This document shows, piece by piece, positions 32,863-45,429 of a stretch of DNA of 64,000 nucleotides; the stretch's first letter is position 1, and each line of letters begins with the position of its first letter. The stretch spans positions 3,122,563 to 3,186,562 of the forward strand of contig NC_060063.1 of the NCBI RefSeq assembly GCF_020283565.1, written 5' to 3'. The notes below the pieces were generated by a model. It worked only from the letters and a program-made list of their open reading frames with translations. It did no database searches and was not told the origin of the DNA. This stretch comes from Trifolium pratense. Lineage: Eukaryota; Streptophyta; Magnoliopsida; Fabales; Fabaceae. A program made the position numbers and the translations under genes.

Positions 32863-33195
32863 TATTCATATATGAAACCGAGGTGGCGTCTAAGGTGAGG
32901 GCTCTATCAAGTCCCTCACCGGTGTACCACTCAAATCCATCGTTAGATTTGAAAAGTCTATATAATCTAATATTTTATCAACTACAAATATTGTTATTTT
33001 TCTTGGTTAATATTGTTATTTATTTTATAATTCAAATATCTTGTGTTTTCTCTATAAAATCTCATATTTATTTCATTAAAAATTTATTTGATTAAAAAAA
33101 CATATCTATTTTATTTTCAACTCTTTATCATTTAAAAAATAAAAAATTATTTCATTATCCACTTTTTATTATTTCAAAATAGAATTTAATTTATA

Positions 33196-33351
33196 TGCAT
33201 TGTCGGTGTAAAGTTATTTTGCACATGCGTCCAATAATAAACCGACACATCATGTATGGTCATTAAAAACACATGATGTGTCACATTCATTAAATGATGT
33301 GACAACGCGTCATTGGATGTATGTGTAAAAATAATTTACACCGACGGTGCA
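33196..33351. mobile_element. MITE with TGCATTGTCGGTGTAAA termini
   Basis: The left end TGCATTGTCGGTGTAAAGTT...GCGTCCAAT is mirrored at the right by ATTGGATGTATGTGTAAAAA...TTTACACCGACGGTGCA. Inner arms ACACATCATGTATGG and CACATGATGTGTCAC also pair, giving an extended hairpin. Related fragments (GACAATGCATGTCTCC, CACACCGACAATGCACGTCC) occur near 37880-37970. Confidence 0.75.
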
Positions 33352-34227
33352 CAACCATTAAACTCTACAAAATATCCCAAGTCTTTCTTTGTTGAACTCT
33401 AAATCTATGGTGTAATGAAACATTCGATTCTCCGTAACTACGATTGAGAGGGTGCTGGAACTACTTGATGCCAGAAACTGACCCCGTGGTGAAAGAGAAA
33501 AAATAATAATAATAATTTGTTTTGGTAAAGGTGGTCAATTGTCCATTGATCCTCCACTAGAGACACTAAGTGTGTGTTTGGTTATGTGCTAATGAAAAAT
33601 GATTTTAACCGAATTGATTATACAATATTTGACTCTATGACAAAAACTTCATTCACAAGTCTTGAGGCATCTTGCTGTGAAAGTAAAGACACTACAAAAC
33701 TAAGCTTTGCTGTCGTTACAATGCAGGCCTGTGATTCACGATTTCGTTCAAGGTTGCCAATCGCCATATTTTCTCCATCGACTTTTGCTTCACACGGGGA
33801 GCCTATATATACACCTTCCTAATGAAGGACTTTGATATGTTATCTATTCTCTGCGTTAACGTGTTTACAAGTATTCCTCTCCTACTTCAACAACAACCGT
33901 ACGAATGTGACATGCTCGACGCCAATCACTCCTTTATAATAAGGTAAGATCAAAAGTAAATGACAAATTTATCAAATAAAAAAAGAGCAACAAAGGGTAA
34001 ATGGTCGTGGGAACATTTTATATGCTGGGACGCAAGTGTGAATCCACAATACTCTTATTCTCTCCATAAATTTACATCGAGTTTTGCTACTAGACTATTT
34101 GAAACTAAAAAAAATAAACTAATAATAATATGATATTAACTCATTATTAGTCCAAATTCCTATATTTTGGTTGTACCTATACATAGACTATTTTACCCCT
34201 GAATGACATTTAAGATTTTGGTGAGAA

Positions 34228-37200
34228 TCATAATATACTATCACTTAAGAAATTGTGAGTCTTCTTCAATATTCTACTTGGCATGCTACATTTGGTTTGC
34301 TCCCAACCAATATTCTTGTTCACATTGTCATACACAACCAAATATTCTCGCAATGAAATATCTGCAAAGATCAAATTTGATCATTATCAATTTAAGAAGA
34401 AACCATGTTTCATCAACCAAGCTTAACAAAAGAGTAGAAAAGATTAAGGAAAATATAGCATGTTGTCAAAGTAAAATTTGAAAAATTATGAACCTTAATA
34501 ATATTTGATATTGTGCTATGCATTAAGTGTTTTCAAAATATTCCATGCATCCACATTTTCAATTAGTCTTCTCCTGTGAAGGACGGGTACTCTTTTTTAG
34601 ACAGAGTACATATATACATGGTTTTATTTTTGTCTTAATTTTCTAGTTCCCTAGAGAAGCGAGCCCTGATAATACAAATTTCGCTCAGGAGGTAAGCAAA
34701 GAAGTCTAGTCAATGATTATTGCAGTCAGAATTCGAAGTTAGCAAAAGTTAGTAATACTAACAGATATGAATAAACAATCATAGAAGTTCCAAAGATAAA
34801 TCTGAAATAACTAGTGAGTGTCGTCAACAGAGATGCTGAGCTAGGGTTTAGAGTCTGTAGGTATGTAGAACGTGAGTAACTTAATGACTATATATAGGCA
34901 CCCCTCGCCTGGTGGAGGTGGCGATTGTGCCTCCTTAATAGGAGGAGAGGCTCCCCTTGATATTTGGCCCATGTGGCCTATAATTTCGGGCCTACCCGTT
35001 AGTCCGTGACTTGGCCTATCCATATCCCCTTGGGGCGGGCATTTAGTTACTTATCCATTAATCCTAGGCTCTGTAGCCTTATGGCGGGTCGGTCCCATTA
35101 GGCAAATGGCACTCACTCAGTCAATACTTAATGGCCTAATCCTAGCTGAGTTATTTATCAACACACCAAAAAATAGAGTATAAAGTATATTAAAGTTAGG
35201 ATAAATGAATAAAAAAATTGGAAAAAACTAGCGGAAAAAGTTTCAAAATGAAGTTTTTTCTTGAGGGTGTAAAAGTACCTCCAAGTATAATTGAGGATCC
35301 ATCATGTACATTGCTACCATCAAGAATAGATAAACAAACATTGCCTTTGTTCTGCAACAAAGGAGTTTATTAGAATTTCGAAGGCTTTCCAAAAACAAAA
35401 TCAAGTTAGAAATGGAGATAAAAGTTTGTATTAGAAGAAGATGATTACACTAATGACCAAGTAACCCTCCGGCGGTATCCGAAACAATGTGGACAAAATC
35501 CACCATTTGTTTCCGAAACGAAGTGTTAATGTCTTGAAGTAATCCTTGACATCTTTGACAGATCTGCATGCATATAACATGGATTTTAAAACCGTCTTAC
35601 ATTGTTTGGATAAACAACTTAATTAAGCGCATATAGTACTATAAGCGTTTGTCTTATAAACTCTTATGTATAAGCAATTTCTATATTAAAAGATAGCTGT
35701 TAAGTTGTTTTTATAAGTTATCCTAGAGAGCTTATGAAAATGAGTTGAAAACAACTTATGAACATGTCATAAGTTGTTTTTGAGTGATTTCTCTTACCTG
35801 ATTGGGAAATTAGCTTGCCAACAAATCGGCAAAGTTGTATCAGAATCATCTTGAATGAGTCCTAACCCAGAAACTTCTTTAAGCTGCTCCATTGTATGCA
35901 TAATGAATTCATATTAAACATTGGACTAAGAAGAGTACATAATTTTCCTTAGATGTAAAAAACTTACCGAAGCAATAAGGTCCTGGTACACCTTTTTGGG
36001 GAAATACGTATAAGAACTGCCACTATCGAAAACCACCTTTCCTACTTTGTTGTGTCCTTCAAAACTGAGTTGACGATTTCCGTAATTTACTCCAAGAATC
36101 TCAGTTTGGTATAAATCTCTGCATAGAGTAGCGTATATGGAACATGAATTATAGAAGAATCAGAAAAAACAAATAACAGGTGCTCCAAATATAACGAGAA
36201 AAAAAAATTTAGAAAGTAAATGGGCCCTTATATTGTAGATTTCTCAAACGAAAAAACCAAGTTACTACTACATAAAAAGGTAAAGAAGCGCATTGATGAG
36301 AAAATCATACTTACGTGGTCTGGACCATAGGCACCCAAGTCATACCCCAATAAGGTACAAAATCATCACCTAAGAACATGTATCCACCACCAACTCTGTC
36401 ATTGCCTAAGCAATGACCAACGACGTTCTTAATAATCCCTTTACTTGCCAACTGATAAGGTAGGCCAACTTTCCCCTTGCTCAGTCCCATGATTCCATCT
36501 GTTTTTGCCAATGAGTTCAAAAGAGAGCCCTCTTGATCATATCCACACCTTATGACAAATACATTGCATCGAATGAATCAAGACTGTTATAGAATATATT
36601 GTGCCTTAAAGAAAATAGACAACAAAAAGAAGATTTATACCCGAAAACAAAATTTAACTTGGTTTTGGATCCATTAGTGCTCATAAGATGAAGCTCATCT
36701 TTAATAAGAACTCCTAAGGAAGAACTATGGTCTGCATATTTAACTTCGTAGTCACACTGTTGGAAACTTTCGTGATATTCATTCTTTTGAACTTCCAAGC
36801 AGAGAGAGTCTATAGATGGAACTATATTTGATCTTGTTGGCTTGTATGGTGCATTTGCTCCCTGTATCAATTATATCCTTTGAGTAAACATAGATTTCAA
36901 TCTCATAAAATTCAGAAACTTATGCAGGTAATAGATCAAACTTGGATATTACCTTCGCGCAACTTCTGCATGGAGCATCACATTGAATCCAAGTTAAGTC
37001 ACTCCCAGTATCCACATCAACAAAATAACGTTTTGGAGGGTTACCGACACGTAAATGTGTGTAATACAACCTGCATTGAAGAACATGTTGGTAAGCCATC
37101 ATAGTGATGCCTATGCAACATAGGAAATTGGAATAGCCACACACCAGTACTTCCTACCTAGCTTATCATATAGTTAAAGTATCTTAGTCCTAGGACTATA

Positions 37201-38840
37201 TTTAACATGGACTACAGTTCCACAACAAGACCACTCACCGCACAAATCCTCAAATTTGAGGGAATTCTCTACTAATAGGTAATGAAGGCATTTTCGGGTA
37301 AAAACATTATTATAACTTGTGGTTGCAACTTGCAGCCATGGTGTGATTACTGAAATTATGAATCATTGTGAAAAAATACTGCTAATGTAATGTGGCCGCA
37401 ATTAAGATTTGATGCCCCACCAGCGAAAACTTTCTATATAATAGAAATCAAAACAAAACTTTCTATACAAAACTTTGTTCTGGCTTTAAATGGGGCCCCT
37501 GCAAGAGGACATTTGGATTGGACCCCTCGGATTAGTTGGTCCTAGAACCGGATACCGAGTTTTTAAAAAAAAGAAACAAAGAAATCAAAACAAAAACTTG
37601 CCCCTTTTTTTAGTTTACAATTGTGGAGATTTGAACCTATGAGTATGACCTCAATCCTATTGGCTTAAAACTTGCCTGTCTGTATATATAATTGTGTATT
37701 GATATTTTTGCACTACTGCGTAGGTAGGTAACTGCAGAAAAGAACAATGTCACTCTAAGGCAAAATTTATGTACTACATTCGTCCCTAAATATAGAATTG
37801 TCTAAAAAAAATGTGTCCCCTTTCATAAGATGCCCTTTAAATGTGTCCCCTTTCATTGGAGTCCGTGCAAAACTAGTTTACGCTGACAATGCATGTCTCC
37901 TTTTCTCAATTTTGTATAACTAACAAGAACAATAGATACTATGACTAGTTCACACCGACAATGCACGTCCCCTTTTCTCCCAATTTTCGATTAATAATAC
38001 TATCAACTTTCTTAATCACCACCAGAGAGTAGCGCAGGTGATTGATGCAAAAGGTGTGTCAGTGTTGTAAACCTCGTGGTACCGAGTGCAATTCCTACCA
38101 TAAAAAGAACCAACTTTCTTAATTCTCTCCTAACATACTAAACTTTCATAATTCTCTGTGATTTAATCAACATAATCCTATAAGCACTCAACAAAAAGAT
38201 TTCCTTAACTTTCGTAATTCGCGTGATTTAGTCACATTATCCTATAAGCACTAAACAAAAAGAATTCCTTAATCCAAATTAAGTCAAATAAACAAAAGCA
38301 ACAATTTTTAACATACCCATCTGGATAAACATTGCCACTGATTGGAAAAACAGTAGATGATGAATCAACAGCCACAACCCTAGAATTAGAAGCAACAAAG
38401 TTCCTTCTTTTAACATCAACAAGCTTCAAATCCCTGTGACCAACAACACCATGTTTTGGAAACAAGGGAAACAGAAAGGAACTAGGTTCATCATCACCAT
38501 CATTATTCTTGAGACGATTTAGTTCAAGTGTTGTTTCAGTTGAATAAAGAGAACCATAGAGAAAAAGGGCAAAGAGAAAAACCCCAAAGAAAGTGAAAAG
38601 CTTTATTGGGTTACTGTGAAAGAGTCTTCTGAATGAAAACAGATTCTGAGGATTTGATGGGAAGGATTGGAATGAAACATCATTGTTTTGAGGTTGTTGT
38701 TGTTGTTGGGGTTGAGGTTGTCGGGAAAAAGGGTTATAGAAAGTAAAAGCGGTGATTTTTTTACCTAAAGAAGGGTTATTTGAAGGTGGAAGAGAAATTA
38801 TAACAACACTTTTGAGTTGTGGTGATTCATCATCTTCCAT
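34228..38840 (-). CDS. Membrane-anchored pepsin-like aspartic protease (A1 family)
   Basis: Nine exons on the minus strand: 38840-38317, 37070-36953, 36861-36641, 36548-36315, 36118-35968, 35883-35798, 35563-35449, 35351-35279, 34361-34228. All introns are GT-AG and the sum is exactly 552 codons (551 aa plus TGA). Exon 1 gives a cytosolic Pro/Gln-rich N-terminus (MEDDESPQLKSVVIISLPP) and a single membrane span (KLFTFFGVFLFALFLYGSLY, about residues 85-105), so a type II membrane protein is likely. The catalytic motifs are DTGSDLTWIQC in exon 2 and DSGSSYTYF in exon 5, with a conserved CGYDQEG and WWILSTLF. It closely resembles the Arabidopsis APF1-like protease group. A TTG-initiated extension upstream of 38840 exists but the ATG is preferred. 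Intron 8 contains an LTR-like insertion. Confidence 0.93.
34620..35162 (-). mobile_element. Solo-LTR-like insertion in the last protease intron
   Basis: Read on the minus strand it begins TGTTGATAAATAACTCAGCT, has a promoter-like GTGCCTATATATAGTC near 34898, a locally GC-rich block (35110-34880), then CTAAACCCTAGCTC and a leader-like stretch ending near GGGAACTAGAAAATTAAGAC. This is LTR architecture, but I found no second copy or firm TSD, so the end at 34620 is approximate. Confidence 0.4.
35600..35790. mobile_element. MITE in protease intron 6
   Basis: Contains TTGTTTGGATAAACAACTTA, ATTAAGCGCATATAGTA and repeated AACAACTTAT/ATAAGTTGTT arms around CATGTCATAAGTTGTTTTTG. A related element sits in an ALMT intron (about 62990-63168). 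Confidence 0.6.
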
Positions 38841-41200
38841 ATTTGTATTATTAGTAATTTTGTTAATGTTAGAAGTGGAAGATGATGAAGAAGAAGAAGA
38901 GGGTGATGATGACAACTCAGTACAAAGTGCAGAAAGTCTTACAAAAGACTAGAATTGGTCAAATTGAGAGCGGGAGAAAACGTGTGCAGAAAGTAAACAA
39001 GGAAGCATCCTAGCAATAACCAAGTACACAATTTATCCTTAATTGGTCCGGTGGTGAATGGTAATAATAGATATTAAACTTTGTACCAATGACCACAATT
39101 CAATTCCTTTCAATTGCAATCTGGACGGGTTGGAATCATAATTTAACCATGCTGAAAAAAAAAATAGCGGATATTGATACTACAAGTGGAGTGGCATAAA
39201 AAATTATTGGGCTTAAGCTATTAAACTTTTATTTTAATTTTATTTTCACCGCCAGTATCTGACCCATTGGACTGTTCTGGTTCAGGAGTTAGTTCTAACA
39301 TAACATCAAGTGGTTTCAGCCTCCTGCTGGTCGCAGTTGCAGGGATCGAACGGTGGTTCTCTCTACCAAATCAAGCGTCAATCACCACTAAACCAACTAA
39401 TAAACGGTAGCTATCAGCCTCTTTAAATTTCTAAGTTATTAGTCTAATTCATTATGTTTTACTATCTATTTGCTTGAAACCTTTATTATGCGATACTATT
39501 GTATTCATACTGAAAGATTTTTTATTTTTTTTTAAATGTTTCTCTATCTGTAAAATAAGAAAATGGATTCTCTTAAGTGAAAAAACAATTGAGGAAATAA
39601 TGTTGAATATAGACCATTGAACCATAAATATAAAATAATATTTAAATCTAAAAGAAATTGAGATAAATTAATTGATGGTTGAGATGTGAAAATTGAGAAA
39701 AATTAAGGGGAAAAAAATTGAGAGTTTCATTCTCCTAAAATAACACCAAAATCTCCCAATTGTGAAAACAATTTTCAAAATGTTCCTTTGGGTCCTGTGG
39801 CCTGCCAGGTGGGGGTATGGCGCCCAGTGCCCACATGAAGAGTGGCATGTAGTTTTACTTCTTTTTTTTTTTTTGTGTACTTTTTTAGGAAGAGTTAGGG
39901 TTAGTATTTTTAAGGGTTTAGGGTTATGAGAAATTGCGGTTTTATTTTTTTGTGAAATAACAATTATTAAAAATAATACATTCGACTCTAATTTTATTTT
40001 ATAAATATCACACTTCATAACTTCATTTTTCATCTTGTCAAAAATAAAAATCTTTATTTTTCACTCAACTCACTTCTCTTTGTACAATTTCTAATATTTC
40101 TTTATTTTTAACTTCATTTTATCTTCTCTATTGACAGGTAGGAAATCCTGGTGAGATCATTGGGCGAAAATCCTCTTGTTTCATGTAAGGAAATCAATGA
40201 TATGGTTATATTTTATATCGGGGTCAAATGAAGTAGAGATCTTTTCCATTTCTTAAAATAAATGGACAATACATATTATTATTAATTTCAAATAATGTCA
40301 ATAATTCTAGGAAGTATCCTCAAAATATAAATATTCAAATAATGTTAATAATTCTCAAAAGACGTGTATTTATATTATTGATTTCTTTCAAAACTATAAT
40401 AATGAACATCTTCATTTCTGTTAGAGGATCCTTACTCGGTCAAATGATAATGGATCATGTTTTATGATGTGCTAAAGGCATAGTACGAACAAAGCACCAT
40501 GAAGACATTTTACGGCAGGGTTCTAGGAAGTACCCTCTGCCACTACAGATTCTCCGACCTTGACCATATTATTTAAGTTATAACTTTATATTTTTTTTAA
40601 TAAAAAACTAATTAATATGTTAGAACATCAAGAGTCATAAGTATAAGTACGGTGCTCATCTTGTTTTTTTTGTTTCACTACATAAATAATCCTAAAAGAG
40701 TGTAACAAAGTTTGTACATGGTGCATTTTAAAAAAAAAAAAAAGTTTTTTAAATAAAACAACCAATTGAAGAAGGAAGTGGAAGAGGTTGTGTTGGGAGA
40801 TGAAACAGAAAAGAAAAAAAAAATGAAAAAACAGTTAGCAAATTAGGATCAGATATGTGAGTGACTTGATTAAATCTTTTAATTACATCCATTTATTTTA
40901 ATCTAACAATTGAGATTCATTCTTATCATTCTCATATATATATAATTGTCATTCTCATATGATATTCTCTCTCTCTATATATATATATATATACTATTAA
41001 TTTCTAAAGATTAATTACACAAGTTTCAAGATTATTTTACTATCTTCTCATGGACACTTATTAAAAGTTAGGTCCTTTCACTTATAAAGTGTTCAACCTC
41101 CACTTTTCTAAACAATAAGATATTTAATTCACCTCACACTTATCACAATAGCATCCTTCACTTCACACATTCCCTCATTGACATCCCTAATTTACTACAT
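38841..41200. other. Intergenic, promoter side of the protease gene
   Basis: No gene supported. It contains the SINE-like element at 39245-39425, a short GC-rich patch with GCCTGCCAGGTGGGGGTATG at about 39800, and poly-A/T tracts. The first 150 bp upstream of 38840 hold a purine-rich GATGAAGAAGAAGAAGAGGG leader (plus strand), probably the protease 5' UTR. Confidence 0.5.
39245..39425 (-). mobile_element. Second SINE family, reverse strand
   Basis: The reverse complement contains AACCACCGTTCGATCCCTGC, a box-B-like motif, preceded by GTTGGTTTAGTGGTGATTGA (box-A-like) and followed by CAGGAGGCTGAAACCACTTG. Differs from the 27297 SINE family. No TSD was resolved. Confidence 0.55.
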
Positions 41201-41202
41201 GA

Positions 41203-41433
41203 GAGCTATATGACAGCTGGTTTTCCAATTGTGCTGTATCGTTTTTCTCTAGTGACCCAGAAGGTCTTCAGTTTGTTAGTTTTGTAGCTTTTCATTGTTG
41301 GATTCTGTTTTATGCTTTGTGTTCTTGTCTAGTTTTAGTTTTTGCGGTTTGTATATTTGTGCTGTTTTTAGTTCTTAGTTCTTGTCTATTAATTTTATCA
41401 TTAATAAATTTACTTTCTTCCAAAAAAAAAAAG
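41203..41433 (+). mobile_element. LINE-type 3' end with poly-A tail
   Basis: G/T-rich sequence resembling a LINE 3' UTR (TTTGTAGCTTTTCATTGTTG, GTTCTTGTCTAGTTTTAGTT) runs to an A-tract at about 41421-41432. It resembles the T-rich 3' UTR of the 28.15-kb LINE in style. No coding sequence is left. Confidence 0.4.
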
Positions 41434-41444
41434 AACTATGTCCG

Positions 41445-41766
41445 TTTGATCTGCAAAATATAAATACCGGACAGAACAGTACAGGACAGTACAAGATAGA
41501 ACAGCAGAGGACAAATGTTTAAGGTATTGAACAAACTTTTGTGTTGTACGATGTTTGGTGAACAAAAGGTTAGTTTGCTATTTTAAACAACTTGTGCTGA
41601 GGACAAAAAGTTGTCTCGTGGTTCTGTGGGGGACAAGAATTTCAGTTTTTGTCGTGTCCCTTACCCTAGTTTGTCCAGTACCAGGAACAGTTTTAAAATC
41701 AAACACAGTACAGCAGAAGTTGTTCTGTTCAGTCTCTTATTTTTTAGCGGATCAAACGCACCATAT
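41445..41766. mobile_element. hAT-like MITE
   Basis: The left end GTCCGTTTGATCTGCAAAAT is mirrored by GCGGATCAAACGCACC at the right. Interior repeats GGACAGAACAGTACAGGACA and AGAACAGCAGAGGACAA are matched by inverted TTGTTCTGTTCAGTC. GTTTGATC-type ends are typical of non-autonomous hAT elements; the TSD was not resolved. Confidence 0.6.
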
Positions 41767-41827
41767 AGTCACTTTAAGAAAAAAAGTTTACCTCTTATTT
41801 TGAACTAAACCATATAGTCACCGTTGA

Positions 41828-42182
41828 GGTAAATTTTAATATGGACCACTTCATCAAGTGGTCCATGGTGAACCAGTCATGAATAAAATTATAACGAATA
41901 CGAATTTTACTAAATCCATCGTTGGATTGAAAGTTTATATCATAAAGATCATCCATAGAAAAATTTAGAAAAATTGAAAATCATTTGATATGTTATTGAG
42001 ACACATCAAGATTAACGGTTTATTAAATAACGTAAATTTTGACGGGTCTCAATAACATATCAAATGATATTCAAAAAAATTTAACAAATTTATGGATGAT
42101 CTATACGATATAAACTTTCAATCCAACAGTGAATTTCGTAAAATTCATATTTGGTAGATCACTTGTCTACGGTGGACCACCA
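41828..42182 (-). mobile_element. Long-palindrome foldback element, copy 2 (inverted)
   Basis: Reverse-orientation copy of the element at 32321-32680. It has GGACCACTTCATCAAGTGGT on the left, TTGGATTGAAAGTTTATATC and GATCATCCATAGAAAAATTT, the mirrored arms, and CTACGGTGGACCACC on the right. Homology extends beyond the palindrome into AAATTTACCTC on the left side. Confidence 0.8.
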
Positions 42183-42299
42183 GCCTAGATACATAAGTTA
42201 TCTCTTATATTATAAGCTTGTATACACAAGCAAATCTTAAACCCTAATTTGTTTTCTCTGTTTTCCCTCCATTTTATCTTGCAATTTTTATTAAAAAAT

Positions 42300-42388
42300 A
42301 ATACAATTTTGTCTTGACTAAGATTCGAACCTGCAACCCTTCGGTGCAAGGCAATATTTTCAACCACTATAGCAAGTATACCAATTGT
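42300..42388 (-). mobile_element. tRNA-like SINE fragment
   Basis: The reverse complement reads GCTATAGTGGTTGAAAATAT then GGGTTGCAGGTTCGAATCTT, a good box B in tRNA-like spacing. It does not fold as a full tRNA, so a SINE or tRNA relic is the better reading. Confidence 0.5.
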
Positions 42389-42589
42389 AATTAAAATTAT
42401 GTGCAATAATTGATAAGCACCATCAATTTTAAAAGTATATCATATCAAAATTATTATTGACTATATTATTCATCACGAAATATTTTTATGTCTTTCCTGA
42501 TCAATGATTTTTTTTCTACCGGATCATAAATTTAGAGAATAATTATCATGCGAGATTTGGAAAGTTATTATCACGTGTGAATTGGAAAG

Positions 42590-42705
<116 letters not shown>

Positions 42706-42891
42706 TATAACACCTTCAACAATATTGAAATCTATTAAAAAAAAACATCTTTCACATTTCAATGTCTCATGTTAACAACTTCACCACAATTCGACTTAAT
42801 TTACTCAGAGGTGTGTATAAACTTTCATTTTGTTTTGTGATTTATTATCTTTATTTCTGAAATTGATATTGTTTTAAAACTTTATGCTAAC

Positions 42892-42939
<48 letters not shown>

Positions 42940-43346
42940 AAACATGTCCTTTGAATCTCAATCCTTTATCTGATCGGGAGAAGTTGGTTAATGATTTGCA
43001 AATTAGATATCGGACCTACTGCGTTGAGTTTTGCATAAACGAAGTTAGTATAGTTCCAAATTTTTTAATAGATTGTTTTTTACATCAAAATTCTCAATTA
43101 TTTATATTTAATTTTATTTTATATGTTATTTCTATTAAAATTATGATACCGAGTATTGATATTAGGATTTTCACACACGACACAATTTTGCATTTAATGA
43201 GTGATTTCTATTATATTTAGATTTAGATTGATACTTAACAAGGAATAAATAATATGCAGTATTCATCATTTCATAGAACATTGTTAAATAGAAAAAACTC
43301 AAATTTCTTTTTTCCTAACATTTATATTGTTCATTGATTTTATAGG

Positions 43347-43621
43347 GTGCAGTGATGCTTCCGAAGATGTTTTCTGCTGATTTTCGACACGAAATTTATC
43401 GTTTCGCAACTTTGGTAGATCCGTTCGCGAATCAATTTGAAGTATTAATCGAAAAAATTAACAATAATATTTATTTAACGCATGGCTGGTATACTTTAAA
43501 AGATTTTTACAATATCAGCCGTATCAGGGCTTGGGTTACATTGGTATACACCGGAAGAAGACAATTTGGTATAATTTTAAGGGATATGTTTCGTGCAATT
43601 ATAAATTCATACTCATTATTT
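43347..43621 (+). pseudogene. B3-domain-like exon fragment next to the Helitron helicase
   Basis: After an acceptor-like TTTTATAG the frame VMLPKMFSADFRHEIYRFA, DPFANQFEVLIEK, NNIYLTHGWYTLKDFYNIS and AWVTLVYTG has the layout of a plant B3 DNA-binding domain (LPKxF, hydrophobic core, GW, LVF/Y-G end). An upstream open piece (42950-43044, SDREKLVNDLQIRYRTYC) may be another exon. The fragment lies directly upstream of a Helitron helicase, so it is probably captured host sequence. The B3 assignment rests on motif spacing only. Confidence 0.45.
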
Positions 43622-43637
43622 TGATTTTAACATTGCA

Positions 43638-44895
43638 GATTTAATATTAACCGATGATCAATTGATACAATATGCACTAACAGATTTTTAGATGATGTTA
43701 CGTAGTTGTGGGAAGAGTTTAAAAGATTATCCTCCAATGCCTAGAGCAGACACATCATTAGTTCCTGATATACAAAATAGTTTAATACACGACGAATTGA
43801 ATTATAACAGACAATCATTAGCTGAGGAACATGTTAGATTGATGTCAACTATGACTTCAGAGCAACGTAAAGTATATGACACAATCATGACAAGAGTTAA
43901 CGAAAACAAACCTGATGTGTTTTTTCTTTATGGTTATGGCAGTACAGGGAAGACATTTATCTGGAGGGCCATGTCAGCCGCATTACGCTCAAAATGTGAG
44001 ATAGTTTTAACAGTTGCCTCAAGTGGGATCGCTGCATTGCTTATACCTGGCGGTAGAACAGCACATTCAAGGTTTTGTATTCCTCTAAATGTTGACGAGT
44101 TTTCAACATGTACCATAGTTCTTAAAAGCCCTTTGGCGCTATTAATACAAAAAGTAAAGCTCATTATATGGGATGAAGCACCAATAATGCACAAACACTG
44201 TTTCGAAGCTGTTGATCGAACTTTAAAAGATATTCTCAAGTCTGTTGATGAAAAAAATAAACACATTCCCTTCGGTGGAAAAGTTGTTGTTTTTGGCGGA
44301 GATTTTAGACAAATTCTACCAGTAATACCCAAAGGTACAAGACCAGAAGTTGTTCATGCTACTATTAATTCTTCGGTTCTTTGAAATTTTTGTGAAATTT
44401 TAACATTGAGTAAAAACATGAGGCTTCTCGGTGATACTCCACTCACAAAATGTAAACTGTCAAACAGTGGATGATGTTCATACTCCCGAATTTTTGAACA
44501 CGATTTCTACGTCGGGACTTCCAAATCACAAGTTGAGACTTAAAGTTGGAGTTCCAGTTATGCTATTAAGGAATTTGAATAAAAAATTAGGATTATGCAA
44601 TGGAACAAGACTTATTATTACGAGATTGGGAAAACATGCTCTTGAAAGAAAAATTATTTCAGGAAGTAATATTGGTGATCAGGTTTTCATACCTAGATTT
44701 TCTCTGACACCATCTGACGTGAGAATTCTTTTTAAATTTCAACGGAGACAATTTCCTATAATGATTTCTTTTGCGATGACTATTAGTAAGAGTCAGGGAC
44801 AATCTTTAAAGCATGTTGGGATATATCTTCCGTCGCCAGTGTTTTCACATGGTCAGTTGTATGTTGCAATTTCGAGAGTTACTTCTAGAAAATGA
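43638..44895 (+). pseudogene. Helitron PIF1-type helicase, broken
   Basis: The helicase domain of a RepHel transposase. It shows Walker A GYGSTGKTFIW, Walker B LIIWDEAPIMHKHCFEA, GGDFRQILPVIPKG, and after a gap [28 protein letters not shown] and [20 protein letters not shown] with YVAISRVTS. It is dead: stop codons at about 43690, 44384 and 44895, and the segment between LSKNMRLL (about 44424) and KLSNSG lacks about 100 residues present in intact helicases. The Rep nuclease part is absent upstream. Helicases of this type are known only from Helitrons and PIF1 genes; the adjacent terminus decides for Helitron. Confidence 0.88.
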
Positions 44896-45121
44896 TTAAA
44901 AATACTGATCATCGATGACGTCGGTGAAGATACGACTACGACTTCGAATGTGGTCTATAAGGAAGTCTTCCGTAATACAACATAATTTTCTTTGTATGAA
45001 TATTTATCCAAAATTATTGTTGAACTATCATTTAATGTTACTCAACTTTTTTCATATACCTTACATTATTGGAATCATCATATCTTATTTTATCATTATA
45101 TATCTTACGGCTAATCAGACG

Positions 45122-45148
45122 CGTGCAACGCACGGGTCGATGTTCTAG
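45122..45148 (+). other. Helitron 3' terminus: hairpin plus CTAG
   Basis: The GC-rich hairpin CGTGC-AAC-GCACG (45122-45134) is followed 10 bases later by CTAG at 45145-45148 and then T, the host base. This is the standard Helitron 3' end (hairpin, short spacer, CTRR, insertion before T). The 5' TC end was not located; it lies somewhere upstream of 43.35 kb. Confidence 0.8.
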
Positions 45149-45429
45149 TTAAATAAATTTAAAAAGTAAAAAATATTTATATATGAGACAAAAAAAATAA
45201 TCAAGCCACATCTACTTTTTAAACCCTAATTTTAAAGTGTGTAACACTAACACAAGTGATTGTGCGCAGGAGAAGTGTGTGAGTATTGTACTTACTTGTA
45301 CTAACTTGTAAGTACACGCATACACACACCCATACCAAGTTCCATTCTCAGTTTCCTACCAATAAAAAATAAGCACACAACCAAACAAAACCAAAACCGG
45401 AGACAAAAAAAAAAACAAAAACATAAACC
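45149..45429. other. LDL1 upstream region and leader
   Basis: A 281-bp gap between the Helitron end and the LDL1 ATG. The last 100 bp are CA/A-rich (ACAAACCAAAACCGG, AACAAAAACATAAACC), like a plant 5' UTR. The Helitron therefore ends inside the promoter region. Confidence 0.5.

Noticed and set aside
38841..38915. TTG-initiated N-terminal extension of the aspartic protease
   Set aside because: Plant nuclear genes start at ATG; the Ser-rich extension is probably the 5' UTR and relatives begin at the MEDDE-like Met.
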